This document shows, piece after piece, positions 16,643-28,000 of a DNA stretch of 64,000 nt. This stretch comes from Pseudanabaena biceps (GTDB taxonomy: Bacteria; Cyanobacteriota; Cyanobacteriia; Pseudanabaenales; Pseudanabaenaceae). The notes below the pieces were generated by a model. That model was not told where the DNA came from, did not search any database, and saw only the letters and a list, made by a program, of their open reading frames with translations. The DNA lies in NCBI GenBank assembly GCA_013361095.1, contig JAATWA010000003.1, forward strand, positions 181,564 to 245,563, read 5' to 3'. The position numbers were made by a program, and so were the translations under genes. The first letter of the stretch is position 1; every line of letters starts with the position of its first letter.

Positions 16643-17830
16643 TTCACTGGAGACAGTAATTTTACCGCCATGTTGATTAGCGATAGCTTGAGCGATCGTT
16701 AATCCCAATCCAAAACTGCCTTCATGATAAGTTCGTGAACATTCCGATCGCCAAAAGCGCTCAAAAACTTTATCAACTTGATCTGGCGCGATTCCAATTC
16801 CATTATCATGTACTGAAGTTAACAATTGATGTCCAGTTATTTGACAATCTAATTCAATCCTACCGTCCGCTAATGTATACTGAATAGCGTTTCCTATCAA
16901 ATTAGTAAACAATCTTCGCAACTGGGTGCGATCACCAAAAGTATAAATCGGCTTATTTGCTAAAAATTGTAATTCAATTGATTTTGCTTCAGCTTGAGGG
17001 CTATAAAATTGGATAAGTTCGGTTAGTAACTCGCTTAAATTTACTTCCTGATAATGCTCTTTAAGTAAATTGTCAGTTCTCGCCAACAGTAATAAATCTT
17101 CTGTTAAACGAGTCATTTGTTTAGTTGCATCCGCGATCGCCTCAAACTTTGCGATGTCTCCTGTACGGATGCCCTCTGGGTATCGCAACGCCACTTGAGC
17201 ATTACTGGAAATCACCATCAACGGACTGCGTAACTCATGAGATGCATCGGCAGTAAACTGCTTTAAAAGCTCAAAATTGCGTTCAATGGGCTGCATAAAT
17301 TGTCGAGTCAGCCAGAGTCCTCCAATACCACTTAATAAAAGAGCCACAACCGCACCACCTGACATCCCCCAGTCTAGATGTCGCACAGACTCATCAAATT
17401 CCACTAACGACTGACTAGCACGCACATATCCGATTAGCATCCCATCATCATTGCTAGTCACAGGCAAAGTTACCGATTGAACGCGAGGACTCCCTGATTG
17501 GATTTGTACTGTATTTTCACCAACAAATGGAAGACTTATAATTAATTGTCCCTGATGAGAAATCGGCTTTCCTTTAATATCAAACCATTCTAATGCTTGA
17601 TCTTTAGCTAAAAGGGCTTGCTGAGGAAAGTCACTTTTAAATTTAATTTGACCATTCTCTGACTCCAGACTACTAGAAGCTCCATGTCCCAACGTAGTGA
17701 GTTTTTCAGTTGCCTGCTGACTTAAGCTATGCACAAACAAAAATCGCACAACTACACCAAGCGAAGTTAATATCGCCATCAATACAAGCAGAAAAGACAA
17801 CAGTAAACGGTAGCGAATCTTTGTAAACAT
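16589..17830 (-). CDS. membrane sensor histidine kinase
   Basis: 413 residues. An N-terminal membrane helix (residues 8-30), a ~120-residue periplasmic sensor region and a second helix (VVALLLSGIGGLWLT, about 165) lead to the catalytic core. The H box ASHELRSPLMVI is near 196, the N box FTNLIGNAIQYT near 315, DNGIGIAPDQVDKVFERFWR near 343 and the G2 box SFGLGLTIAQAIA near 375. It autophosphorylates the His and passes phosphate to the regulator 2 bp upstream in the same operon. No sensor domain is recognised, so the stimulus is unknown. Confidence 0.93.
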   Translation of the reverse strand: MFTKIRYRLLLSFLLVLMAILTSLGVVVRFLFVHSLSQQATEKLTTLGHGASSSLESENGQIKFKSDFPQQALLAKDQALEWFDIKGKPISHQGQLIISLPFVGENTVQIQSGSPRVQSVTLPVTSNDDGMLIGYVRASQSLVEFDESVRHLDWGMSGGAVVALLLSGIGGLWLTRQFMQPIERNFELLKQFTADASHELRSPLMVISSNAQVALRYPEGIRTGDIAKFEAIADATKQMTRLTEDLLLLARTDNLLKEHYQEVNLSELLTELIQFYSPQAEAKSIELQFLANKPIYTFGDRTQLRRLFTNLIGNAIQYTLADGRIELDCQITGHQLLTSVHDNGIGIAPDQVDKVFERFWRSECSRTYHEGSFGLGLTIAQAIANQHGGKITVSSELGVGSCFTVSLPLLVKS

Positions 17831-17832
17831 AA

Positions 17833-18516
17833 CTAGTCTCGATCTACAGATGCAAGTCGATATCCAACCCCATAAACTGTTTCAATAAATGAGTCTGAAC
17901 TCCCAGCCGCTCTCAATTTGCGTCGCAAATTAGTAATATGCGTTCTAATCGTATCTTCACCTGACTGTTTGTCAAATTCCCATATCCTATCCATTAGAGC
18001 AGTTCGCGTAAATACTTGAGTCGGATTTCGTAACATGTAGTCTAAAATCATGAACTCTTTTGATGTAAGCGAGAGAGACTGTCCACTGTAACTAACAATT
18101 TGACTACCTGAATCAAGACTTAATGCTCCATAGTGAAAGATTTCAGGCTTTAGTTCGTGGCTACGGCGTGCCAATGCTCTCATACGCGCTGATAGTTCTT
18201 CTAGATCAAAGGGCTTAACTAAATAGTCATCAGCCCCAGCATCTAAACCTACAACCTTATCAGAAATGCTGTCACGAGCAGTAAGCATCAATATCTGCGC
18301 TTTGCAACCATGAGAACGTAACTGCCGACAAAGGCTAATTCCGTCTAGCTTCGGCAACATCACGTCCAGTAGAATTAGGTCATAGACAATCAACTGCGCC
18401 CACTCCCAACCTTCTAAACCATCTCTAGCGTAATCGATGCTGTGCTTTTGCGCGCGTAGATCTTCAATTAAAGGACGAGCAATGCGATCGTCATCTTCTA
18501 CTAGTAAAATTTTCAT
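17833..18516 (-). CDS. OmpR/PhoB-family response regulator
   Basis: 227 residues. The receiver has acidic pocket EDDDR at 7-11, phospho-acceptor Asp51 in DLILLDVMLPKLDG, and the Lys in YLVKPFDLEEL near 103. A winged-helix DNA-binding domain follows (LTSKEFMILDYMLRNPTQVF, then GEDTIRTHITNLRRKL recognition helix and the VYGVGYRL hairpin). Its stop is 2 bp before the kinase ATG, so the two form an operon. By position it likely controls the flanking membrane genes. Confidence 0.94.
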   Translation of the reverse strand: MKILLVEDDDRIARPLIEDLRAQKHSIDYARDGLEGWEWAQLIVYDLILLDVMLPKLDGISLCRQLRSHGCKAQILMLTARDSISDKVVGLDAGADDYLVKPFDLEELSARMRALARRSHELKPEIFHYGALSLDSGSQIVSYSGQSLSLTSKEFMILDYMLRNPTQVFTRTALMDRIWEFDKQSGEDTIRTHITNLRRKLRAAGSSDSFIETVYGVGYRLASVDRD

Positions 18517-18607
18517 AGCAAATCAATTCATCAAAATTAAACTAATTAAATAAAATCGTGACATATCTACTGTTGTATTGCACAAACTTCAATAAATCTC
18601 TTCCTTT

Positions 18608-19549
18608 TTAATCAAATTTTTCGGATGCTTTTAGGAAGGCACGTTTCGCCGCAATCTTATTCTTACGATTGGTATAACGCCTAAAACTTCTCACATCCCG
18701 ATGTCGAGTCAACTCCATTGCCAACGAAGGATCTAACTCATACTTCACAATCAGATTCGTCGCAAACGTATGTCTGCCTCGATGTGAATGTAAATCAATC
18801 CCCGTCTTCTCCGCCAAATCATCCATCACATGACGAATCCCCCAATAGGTCAATCGCTTACCCTGACTACGATTAGAACAAGATACAAACAAAGGACTTT
18901 CAGGCGATAACTCCCCTTCTTGTTCCCTCCTCCAAGCCAAATAAGCATCCAAATCCTGAATACCCAACTTTGTCAAAGGCACTTCTCCCTTGCTATCCCA
19001 CTTCGCCTCCTTAATCACCAATTCCCCATTCACATAATCCTCAACATTCAGACGACAAACTTCTTCTGCTCTCAACCCATGCAACAAAATCGAAAACAAA
19101 GCCCGATCGCGCAACATCATTTTACCTAGCGAGATCGCCTCATAAATCTGCAACACCTCCTCATCTTCTAAATCCTTTGCCACAGGATCGGGCAATCTCT
19201 CCTGCTGAATTCCAATTGTCGGATCGGCATTCACATATTCCGAAAGCAACATCCATCGATAAAACGACTTCAAAGTCCGCAATACCCGATTTACTGAACT
19301 AAGTGCTAATTCACGCTCTTTCAGTAAAAAAGTTTTAAACTGCGTCACTTTACGCCGACTCACATCCACCCAAGACAGATTGCACCAATCCATAAAAATC
19401 CGCAAGTCAGCTTGATAAGCTTTACGACTCTTAGGCTGCAAAGACCTTGATGCTAAGAACTCATCAACCCTTGCTTGGCGTAAGTCTTTAGTAGCGATCG
19501 CTTTGGGCAGTTCGCTATAAATAACTAAAGTTGGCTCTGGAATGGACAT
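18608..19549 (-). CDS. tyrosine recombinase/integrase (XerC/XerD-like)
   Basis: 313 residues, typical of Xer-type single-chain recombinases. The N-terminal SAM-like core-binding domain (about 20-120, with KSRKAYQADLRIFMDWC) is followed by the catalytic domain. Catalytic residues are visible: Arg in LLHGLRAEEVCRL, Lys in the beta-hairpin KEAKWDSKGEVPL, HxxR in HSHRGRHTFATNL, His in TRHRDVRSF and the nucleophile Tyr in FRRYTNR. It probably resolves multimers or integrates an element; an attachment site is not visible. The ATPase gene upstream ends 24 bp away on the same strand, so they may be co-transcribed. Confidence 0.92.
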   Translation of the reverse strand: MSIPEPTLVIYSELPKAIATKDLRQARVDEFLASRSLQPKSRKAYQADLRIFMDWCNLSWVDVSRRKVTQFKTFLLKERELALSSVNRVLRTLKSFYRWMLLSEYVNADPTIGIQQERLPDPVAKDLEDEEVLQIYEAISLGKMMLRDRALFSILLHGLRAEEVCRLNVEDYVNGELVIKEAKWDSKGEVPLTKLGIQDLDAYLAWRREQEGELSPESPLFVSCSNRSQGKRLTYWGIRHVMDDLAEKTGIDLHSHRGRHTFATNLIVKYELDPSLAMELTRHRDVRSFRRYTNRKNKIAAKRAFLKASEKFD

Positions 19550-19573
19550 ATCGGCTTGTATTGGATTAGTTAT

Positions 19574-21124
19574 TTAGCCACGAATCACAGTAATATTACG
19601 ACCTGCGGGGCTGATTGCTATCTCGGTCGTAGTGCGATCACTTAGCGGCAGCAACCCAGAACGGCGATCAAATATCACCAACCAACCCGTATCCAAACTC
19701 AAGCCCGACAAATATTTATCCAACTGTGGCAAACCTTCCTTAAGAGGATCTGGTCTTTTATCTGCCCATACCTTCAATTCCATCGCCAAAGTTACCTTAC
19801 CATAGCGCAAACAGATATCCATTCTTCCCGAACCAATCGCATATTCCCTCTCCAACGTGCCACCACCATTGACAACACGGTGCAAAAATGCCATCAATAC
19901 AATATGAGGCGCAATCTCTGGATAGGGTGTACTGTCAAATAAAGGCTCTCCATGCTGACGCCAGAATAATATAAAAGAATCTAACAGTTCTTGAGGATTG
20001 AGGTTCCCATCATTATCTAACCATGTTGGAGCAATTGAAGTTAAAGACGCGATCGTTATCGAAGCTAATACCTTAGGAATGATTTCTCGATAAATTGGAT
20101 TAGCAATTTGAATACCTCCGCGACTATCTCGGCTGCACAAACCTAAATCAAGTACGAAGCGTAAGTCATCTTCGGGCATATTGACTAGTTCTTGTCCAGA
20201 CAGAATTGGTTGGATAATTACCCTCACTCTATCTTCTCTCAGTCTTTCGGCAAGACTATCCAAATGCGTATCTTGTCTCTTAATCAAAATCTCCTTAGCC
20301 TCATTCACTAAATCAGCCGTAATCGGAATTGCAGGATCTTTCGTAATATATTCCACAATTTCCTTAGCGATCGCATTGACTAACCAAGGCTGACCCTGCG
20401 TTAAATGAAAAGCCAAGTCAATCGCTTCAGGCGTAAACACCTGCCCCGTCGCATCCGTATGCTGCTGATAAAGATTTCTTACATCCTCAAGAGTAAAGTT
20501 ACTCAACGTAAAAGAACGCACTTTAATATTAAAAGGACTCGAAGTATTTAGGCGATCGCTCCCCCCAGAAGCATATTTATAATCCCGCACATCGCGCATT
20601 CCTACCAGTGCCACTGACTGCGGAAATCCCTGCGGACGATTTGGAAAACCAGATCGGATTTGTCTCAACACAGAAATTAACGTTTCATTACTCAAGGCAT
20701 CAATTTCATCTAAAAAGACAACTAATGGACGGGAAGATTGTTCAGCCCAGTTGCTCAAGTTTGTCCCAATCCGCGCTCCCGCTTCAGAATCTAACCATTC
20801 ATTAGGTTGCAGATCTTTTGGCAAACGAAACCGTATTGATTGCTTCCACTCACCTAAAATAGCCAGTTCGGCTGCTCCCAAATCGTCTGAGAAAGCCGCT
20901 CCCACTTCCAGCGATAACATCACCGCCGTATATTGACCGCTAGCCGTTAATTCCTGTGCGAGAGTAATCATTGCTGTCGTCTTACCCACCTGCCTTGGCG
21001 CATGGAGCACGAAGTAATTTTCTTGAGCAATTAATTGTTTGATTTCAGGCAAGCGCTCTGTAGCTGACAGCATGTAGTGAATGTCAGGCTTACAGGGACC
21101 AGCAGTATTAAACCATTTTTGCAT
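19574..21124 (-). CDS. AAA-type ATPase with C-terminal PD-(D/E)XK nuclease-like region
   Basis: 516 residues. Walker A HAPRQVGKTTAMI is near residue 42 and Walker B PLVVFLDEIDAL near 133, followed by a sensor stretch and a winged-helix-like part (EAIDLAFHLTQGQPWLVNAI), the layout of the prokaryotic ATPases grouped as PF14516/PF01637. The last ~100 residues read GSGRMDICLRYGKVTLAMEL + KVW + LPQLDKYLSGL, matching the D...ExK...Q pattern of PD-(D/E)XK nucleases. Related genes are spread on mobile DNA; an ATP-driven nuclease role in defence or element control is inference. Confidence 0.75.
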   Translation of the reverse strand: MQKWFNTAGPCKPDIHYMLSATERLPEIKQLIAQENYFVLHAPRQVGKTTAMITLAQELTASGQYTAVMLSLEVGAAFSDDLGAAELAILGEWKQSIRFRLPKDLQPNEWLDSEAGARIGTNLSNWAEQSSRPLVVFLDEIDALSNETLISVLRQIRSGFPNRPQGFPQSVALVGMRDVRDYKYASGGSDRLNTSSPFNIKVRSFTLSNFTLEDVRNLYQQHTDATGQVFTPEAIDLAFHLTQGQPWLVNAIAKEIVEYITKDPAIPITADLVNEAKEILIKRQDTHLDSLAERLREDRVRVIIQPILSGQELVNMPEDDLRFVLDLGLCSRDSRGGIQIANPIYREIIPKVLASITIASLTSIAPTWLDNDGNLNPQELLDSFILFWRQHGEPLFDSTPYPEIAPHIVLMAFLHRVVNGGGTLEREYAIGSGRMDICLRYGKVTLAMELKVWADKRPDPLKEGLPQLDKYLSGLSLDTGWLVIFDRRSGLLPLSDRTTTEIAISPAGRNITVIRG

Positions 21125-21430
21125 AACGACAGCTAACTAACAAAGCGGATACCCCTTCAATATATAACAACGCGCCAAGCAAAGCCCGCAAACCTTGAAA
21201 ACACGTCAACAGTACTAAGCACAAATACTCATTCATATAAATTTAATGACAAATAATTGACACTTATTTGCTCTAAGATAAATCTGAGACAAGTTAGGGA
21301 TTTTGAAACTTAAAGTAATAAGAATTGTGATTGTGACCATACAGCAGTTATTGATCAAACACACCACAAAAAGAGTCACAGAGCGAAGCTCCGCAAAGGT
21401 TTCTGGATTTCTTATTTGTGAGGGGGGTGA

Positions 21431-21652
21431 AACCCACATTCCGCTCTTATTTTACTGAAAAAAATATTTAGAAAGCAAATCCTTATACAAAAAGTGTTTT
21501 GGGCTTTAATCCCAAAAGAATCACTATTTTAACAATTTAAATAATGATTCACTAATAGTAATTACTGTCATTAATTTCTCAGAAAATTGCTGAAACCCTC
21601 ATTGTCTCGTTGTAAATATTTTTAGGCTTCCATTACGAGCGGAATGTGGGTT
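21431..21652. repeat. inverted-repeat-bounded element, about 222 bp
   Basis: Perfect 16-base ends AACCCACATTCCGCTC (21431-21446) and GAGCGGAATGTGGGTT (21637-21652), with a non-coding AT-rich interior. Probably a MITE or a decayed IS. No target duplication is obvious. Confidence 0.6.
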
Positions 21653-21660
21653 GAAAGTAA

Positions 21661-21698
21661 ATGATCATAAGTTTGACTAAGGGCAAACTTATGATCAT
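21661..21698. terminator. hairpin between the ATPase and tcA genes
   Basis: ATGATCATAAGTTTG (21661-21675) and its exact complement (21684-21698) flank an 8-base loop. No adjoining T-run, so terminator function is only possible. Confidence 0.45.
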
Positions 21699-22056
21699 AA
21701 TCACATTGAGGATGAGAGACTCTAACCCATAGCCAGTCTACATTTTGGCAAGGAGAGCGTGTCTGCCCAATCCCGCCTCTCAGCGCTAATTAATCCTGTA
21801 CTAGGCAGAATTTATCTGAGAGCGCTAGGAGGCAAATATACGGGGGCGATAGGAAAGCAAGAATAGGCTGCTACTCCCTTTCCCAGTGAAAAGTTATACG
21901 TTGCGGCGCGAAGCGCCGCAACGCTAATTCTTGGTTTTGTATGTATATTTCTTTGGTGGGAAGGGAGTAAAAGCCTATAGCGGCATCTGGAGTTTACGAC
22001 TTTCGGCAAATCAAATGCGATAGACAGTAATCGTTAACCACACTTACTTTAGTCGC

Positions 22057-25000
22057 TCACTTTAAAACGTACCTTACAATCAACCAGAGCTTATCAATTG
22101 GTGTATTTAGACCTTGAATTTTTACTTGCCACTTGTCCATTGGGATACCATTGTCGTCATGTATTACAGACGAACTCATTTCCCCGATATCTAGTGGCGA
22201 TCCAAAATCAGACTCGGTATTGTCGGACTGAATTAGCTTAATTGCCAGAGATTTTAGAATTTTGGGTTTATACAAATACACATCAGTTGCAAGAATCTTG
22301 TTTGCATCTTTCCCCTTAGTGAAAATTGGTAATCGCTCATTCAATTTGTCCAGAATCATTATTCGCTCACTATTGCTAGCAGGAGGATTCATTGCTTTGT
22401 GCCACTCTGAAGAAAATTCGTGTTTCAGATCGAAGGCTGCAAATAAACCTTCTTCACGACTCAATTCTTCGACACTCTTGATGTAAGCCATCACAGATTC
22501 GGCAGCAGGTTTTTTGAGTTTATCGCCGCCTTCTACTGCTGTATAGCGAATATGAACGATCGCATCTGAGATGGTTTCGTAGTCGAACTGTTTGAAACTT
22601 GGTAGTTCCAGCCGCCATTTACTAATAACTCCAGCCCCTTCAAAGGGTAGGTAGCGCTCGTCTTTGAAGTTGAGTTCAAATACCCCGCTATCGTTTTGTC
22701 CAGTGCTGCAAGCAATGGAAGTAATGGGGATATTGACGGTGCTGAATCGATCGTCTGTTTCCTCTGTTTTTTCTGGATAACTATTTTTATCTTTAGCGAT
22801 CGCACTGATGCGGAATTTGTGTTCTAGAAGCCGTAGGGTAGCATTGAGACTGGTGTAAGGGCCGACAACACAAGGGATTGTGATCGCAACGGATTTGATG
22901 CGCCGCATGTAGTGACCGGGATAATCCATGTCGAAGAGGATTTCTGGTAAGGCAAATTCGCAAGTTCCGGTTTCTTTGAGCCGGATCAACTCCATTGGGT
23001 TGATTTGGCGCAACGAAATGTGTTTGGTGACTTCGTAGTCATAGCCACGTTTTTCTTGGTAGGCGGCTTCGAGTTGTTTTAGACCGATGTATAGTCGTTC
23101 GCCAGCGAGTAAGCCGTCGCGAGAGGCATCCCAGTAGCCAAACTGGATAAAGTTGGAGTTGGTTAGTCCTCGCTCGAAGCGGAAGACTTTTTCGGCTTTT
23201 TTGGCTAGTTCGTAGGCGAGGGTATAAGCCTGATAGTACAAGGTCTGGATTTGACCTTCCATCCAGGTGTAGAGTTCTTCGTTGGTATATTTATTCCGCA
23301 GGAACTCTTCGACTTCTTTGGAATTATCGATATTTATTTGCTGGTTAGCAATCTCTTGGTTGGTAATATTAATCCGAATTGTTTGGGTTAATATCTGTTT
23401 GTCGATGTTTTTGATTTCGTATCCAGCAATATTGGCTTGTTGAACTCGATCTTGTAGTTGTCGGAGGAAGCCAGCTTTACGACCCGCATTTGTTGACTGA
23501 TATGTCCGATTAGCTACGACTATCTGATTCGATCTTGCCACTGCTTGTGCTGCACTGCCCAAGTTGGAACCTCCAAAACTGATACCCGCACCAATGCCGA
23601 TTGGTTTTAAATCTGCTGAAAAACTGGGTATTACATTCAAGATGCTTGCTAAAACTTCAATGGCACCAATGTCTTCTTGCTTACTTGCGGCTTCACTCGA
23701 TTTATCCATCTCCTCTTTCTCAAATGGAATCAGCTTCAGTTCACCTTCATCAATGGGTTTCTCAATTTTGTTAGGCAATGCATTAAAGTCCGCACTTACA
23801 CCCGGAATTTTGCCTGCATCCTCCCCAATAAGTTCTATATAGTGCTGCATTCGGTATTCTGGAGCTTTTCGACTCTGTTGTAGAGCATCTAAGGATTTTC
23901 CAGCCTCCTCTAATTGGAGCTTTTTCACCTCCATTAACAGATTTTGCATGGTGCTTTCATGACCTGCCCGTAGCTTGGATAGTGACTCTGCAACGCCTTT
24001 CTCCTTCGCTGACAGAAAGGCGTTGCCCATTGATTTGAGTTCAGAACATAACTCCAAGGCTTTTTGGAGCAGGTAGTAGAAGCGATAGTTGGGCACAGGG
24101 CTGTTCAGGTCGTTCAACACACTTGACAAGCTAAGTCCTTGAGCCTCAGCTTGGACGAGCAATGCTGGATCGATCGGCGGTTCAAACAAGGGCAGTTTGC
24201 GGAATACACCTTCGATGTTCTCGCAGTGGCGGATCTTGAATAGGCGATCGTCGATCGTGTCTCGCAGGCCTCGCAATTTTGGATTATCTGGGATGCAGAA
24301 GTATAGAGATGTAGCAAAGCCAAAGACATTAGCCAATCCCACAACACCATTACTGACACCGATTGGGAAGGGTGTTTGGTTACTGAAGGGAAACGCCAGT
24401 TCTAATTCAACCATTGCGTTACCGAAAGCATCCCATTTATCCAACAGCGACGTGTAGGTTTGCGGTTGAATTTTGCCGCGTTTGGGAATGAGTTGTCCCC
24501 GTGGTCCATAGATATGTGCTGCTAATACATAAAGTTGCGTGGCTTGGTTTAGGGTTTCGATCGTATCTTGCCGGAATAAATAGTCGCCCCAAGCAATCAG
24601 GATTTCGATATATTTCATCACTACCCATTTCATATAGGCTGATGGGCGCGATCGAGCAATTACATGAGGTTGAAATGGATTATCTCGCCATTCATTGATT
24701 TGCTGACCTGGAGTATTGTCTGGTTTATTGGGTATTAAATCCATAAACAATTTTTCCAATACGCTCTCAGCATCAACTACTTTGAATGGTGGAAATTGCC
24801 AGAACCGTTCTTTGCCAATGCCTTTTTCATAAGGATTAAAAACGTAGTGGCACATTTTAAGTGCCTGCTCAAATTGTTGCGATTTTAACAGACGGTCTAC
24901 CAGTTGCATCGGTGCATGGAAAGTGGTTTCCCAGTTGTAGATCGAGTAAGCCCGTTTTAGTTCATTATAAAGTGGCTTGCCATTAAGTGTTACACTTTCT

Positions 25001-28000
25001 CCGTAGGTTTCATTAGCCTCGACTGTTAACTTTGTTGGATCGGATGGGTCGAGCACTCTTTTAAGGTAGTAACCAAACAGAGTGTCCAGATTTCTGGTAT
25101 TTAGCTTACCTAGCAGTTCGTGGATAAAGGGGTGATAAAAATTTAGCGTCGTACTGTTTTCATGAACTTCTACACTCGTTTTTTTGTCATCGAAGAATGG
25201 CTCGATTGCAAGGAATGGTGGATCTTTAATATCTGTTGCCTGTAACGAGTGGAGTTGAGAACCTACATAATGAAAGTCTGTCGATACACTTGACAAAGCT
25301 GGCACACCAGTACCTGTCTTGTCTACCTGAGTAATTTGACTGCCTGAGAAATGAAAAGCTCCCTTTGCTTCGTTCTTCGCGCCTTGAGGGCGATAAACAT
25401 CAATTAAGACTTCTGATGTAGAAGAGGTGACTACTCTGGGTACAAATTGATACGTAGCGATAGATGGAAGACTCCGATACCGACGAATCAGTGTCAAGTT
25501 ACTATTACCTTGAAAAGGTGAACTCTCAAGCACTACATCATCAAAGTCTGAAAGAGACTCTTTCGACACTTGCTTCTGTGACCATTTAGCATTTTTGTAT
25601 TCACTCCAAGCTATCTTGATTTCCCAAAATTCGGAAGATTTGGAATTATCAGGAGGTAAGTCTCCCATTTCACGGGTGGTAAGCGATCTTTCGATAACGT
25701 TTGTGGGGTCTGTTGTGTCTTTAACCTTCAATTCAGAGGGTGCCGTTTTCTTCATAAACTGCGGGAAGAAAACTAACAACCGCTTATTCCAAACGACTGA
25801 GCTTAAGTAGGTACCATTATCGACAATCTGCCCTTTGTCGTCCTCCACATCGTAACTTGGGATATCGACTTGCACTTTTTCCCAGGGATACCAGTTTTTC
25901 TGCCCGATTTGGAAGTAGCGGTAATAGAAGAAGTAGGGTGCATTCCGTGTTCGAGCGAAGATGTGCAGTTTGATAGGAACTTCTTTTTTCTCGACTTGGC
26001 TGAATTCCTGCTCAAGAAATAGCCCTACCACCTTTAAGTTAGCCACTTCGTCCACTTTGAATAAGTAGCTTTTCAGTGCATCTTGAACGGTCTGTGGGTT
26101 GATGTCCTTTTGCAGCAGTTCTGATTCCAATTCTTTGTAGAATGGACTTTTATCATCACGGAGTGTAGATTCAATCCAGTTTTCGGGGTAGAGGAACACT
26201 TTGCGATTTGCTTCCCAGACGCGATATCGTTGCATCCACTCCCAGCGATCGCGATCGAGTGCTTCATTGGGCACACCAACCTGTTTCCCTGCATTATCTA
26301 GTTTGTCTTCCAACCCCAAGAAGCAGCGCTGAACGAACAGTTGCACGGAAGAGATCGCCTGCTTGATCCGCGAGGTTTCCATGCAGGCATCCATCTGGAC
26401 ATCAATCAGGAAAAACTCGAACAGACTATCGGCATCTACTACGCCCCATTCCCTCAAATCTGGCTGTACCAGTAGGTAGGCAATTAGAGCCAACTTCTGA
26501 TTTTCACGCAATTGGTCATTAAGTGGCTTGACGACCTGTTCCCAGTCTGTCTGGTCAAAGCGGGCGCGAATAGCATTACGGATGTCTTCGGCAATCTGGT
26601 GACATGCCCAGAACTTAGTTCCTGGTTTAGCCCAGTTAAACAATCGATCGATATCCACTGCAATTTTGTCAGCAACCTCGATCGCCTTTTGCAGTTTGAC
26701 TAGGTTCACCTCATTGTGGAATGCCTCTGGGTGTTTGAGGTCGAAATGCTCTATTTTCAGCAGTTTATCGATATTTTCGCGCTTCCAGTTAGTAACATCG
26801 GCAATTTTCTGACTCAGTGCGGCGATTTTGTCAGGTTGTTTAGCCGCGTCAACTGGTTTGGCTGCCCACTCAAAGAAGTCAAGTAAATTGGTTTCGGCTT
26901 TGGGCAAGCTGTTCCGCAGAGTTGTGTATGCTTGGAGACGTTGCCAAGGTTTCAGCGCGATCGCATTGATATTAAATTTGTCAAAATCACCACTATGTTT
27001 CTGCCAGTAGGTCACTTCATCCATACTCAAGTTAAAGCCATTGACTACGAGGGCAGCTTTGGATAACTTTTTCAAGACCTCTAACTCTGCGGACTCTGCC
27101 CCGTTTGTATAGTCGGGCAATAGCGCAGAGGTTGGGACAGGGGCTTTTGATAAGGTTGCTGTTTTCCATTGGAGTTGACCAGTGGAAGTTCCGCTGATTT
27201 CCAGCCAGTACAATTTACCGCTTTTTAACTTGTTCGCGGTGGGATCGGTTGACCAAATGTTGGATGGATCTTCTTGCTGATATTTGAAGGGAATCGGCTC
27301 CCCTTCTAGTATCAATGCTGGGGGCTGGGTTTCACTTTCGGCGACAAATGTATAAACTTCGTCTGTCGGCGGAATTAAGTAACCTTTCCAAACACCTGTG
27401 CCAATCGCCGCTTGTGCTTTAATACCCTCCAGCACAGTAATAGCAGGTCGATTAGATGCCCCTACAGTTAATAGATCTGACAAAAGTGCATCAGTTACAT
27501 TGCTCGGCAAGCTAGCTGTACCTGCTAGGGTATCGATGATAAAGCGATGTACCAGCCGTTGTCGCAGGAAAGGGAGGAAATGCTTGAGGAAGTAAAATCG
27601 CTTATCGAGTGCAGTATTGCCAGCGTCAGGCACCACATCGCCCGCGAGGAGCTGTTTCTTTGCCTCTTCCCGATCTTGTTCGGGGAAAATACCTAACAGC
27701 GCATCGTTAAAAATGTTTTTGGGTTGTTTGCCCACTCGATCGATCGCTTCTGCCCACTTTGGATCGCTAGATAGAGCTTTAGCCTGTGCTTTTTCCTCAT
27801 CAGTCAAAATACCTGTGACCTGAAGCCCCGCCTTGGGTGGAGTGGCATCTTTTTGATAACTATATTTAAGTTTCTTAGCTAAGGTTTTTTGAGCATCGGG
27901 AATAGCGATCGTCAGATTCAAAGGAGCATTGGTGGCATAAACTGTCGTTCCTTCGAGCAATCCTAGTATTTTTTCGACTACTGCTGGCTCAAATACTAGA

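Larger units (their letters stand above)
21125..22056. other. 932-bp gene-free region rich in inverted repeats
   Basis: No credible gene. It carries a 222-bp inverted-repeat-bounded segment (21431-21652), a 15-base-arm hairpin (21661-21698) and a GTTGCGGCGC/GCGCCGCAAC hairpin at about 21900-21922. It lies downstream of the tcA stop and upstream of the ATPase gene. Confidence 0.6.
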
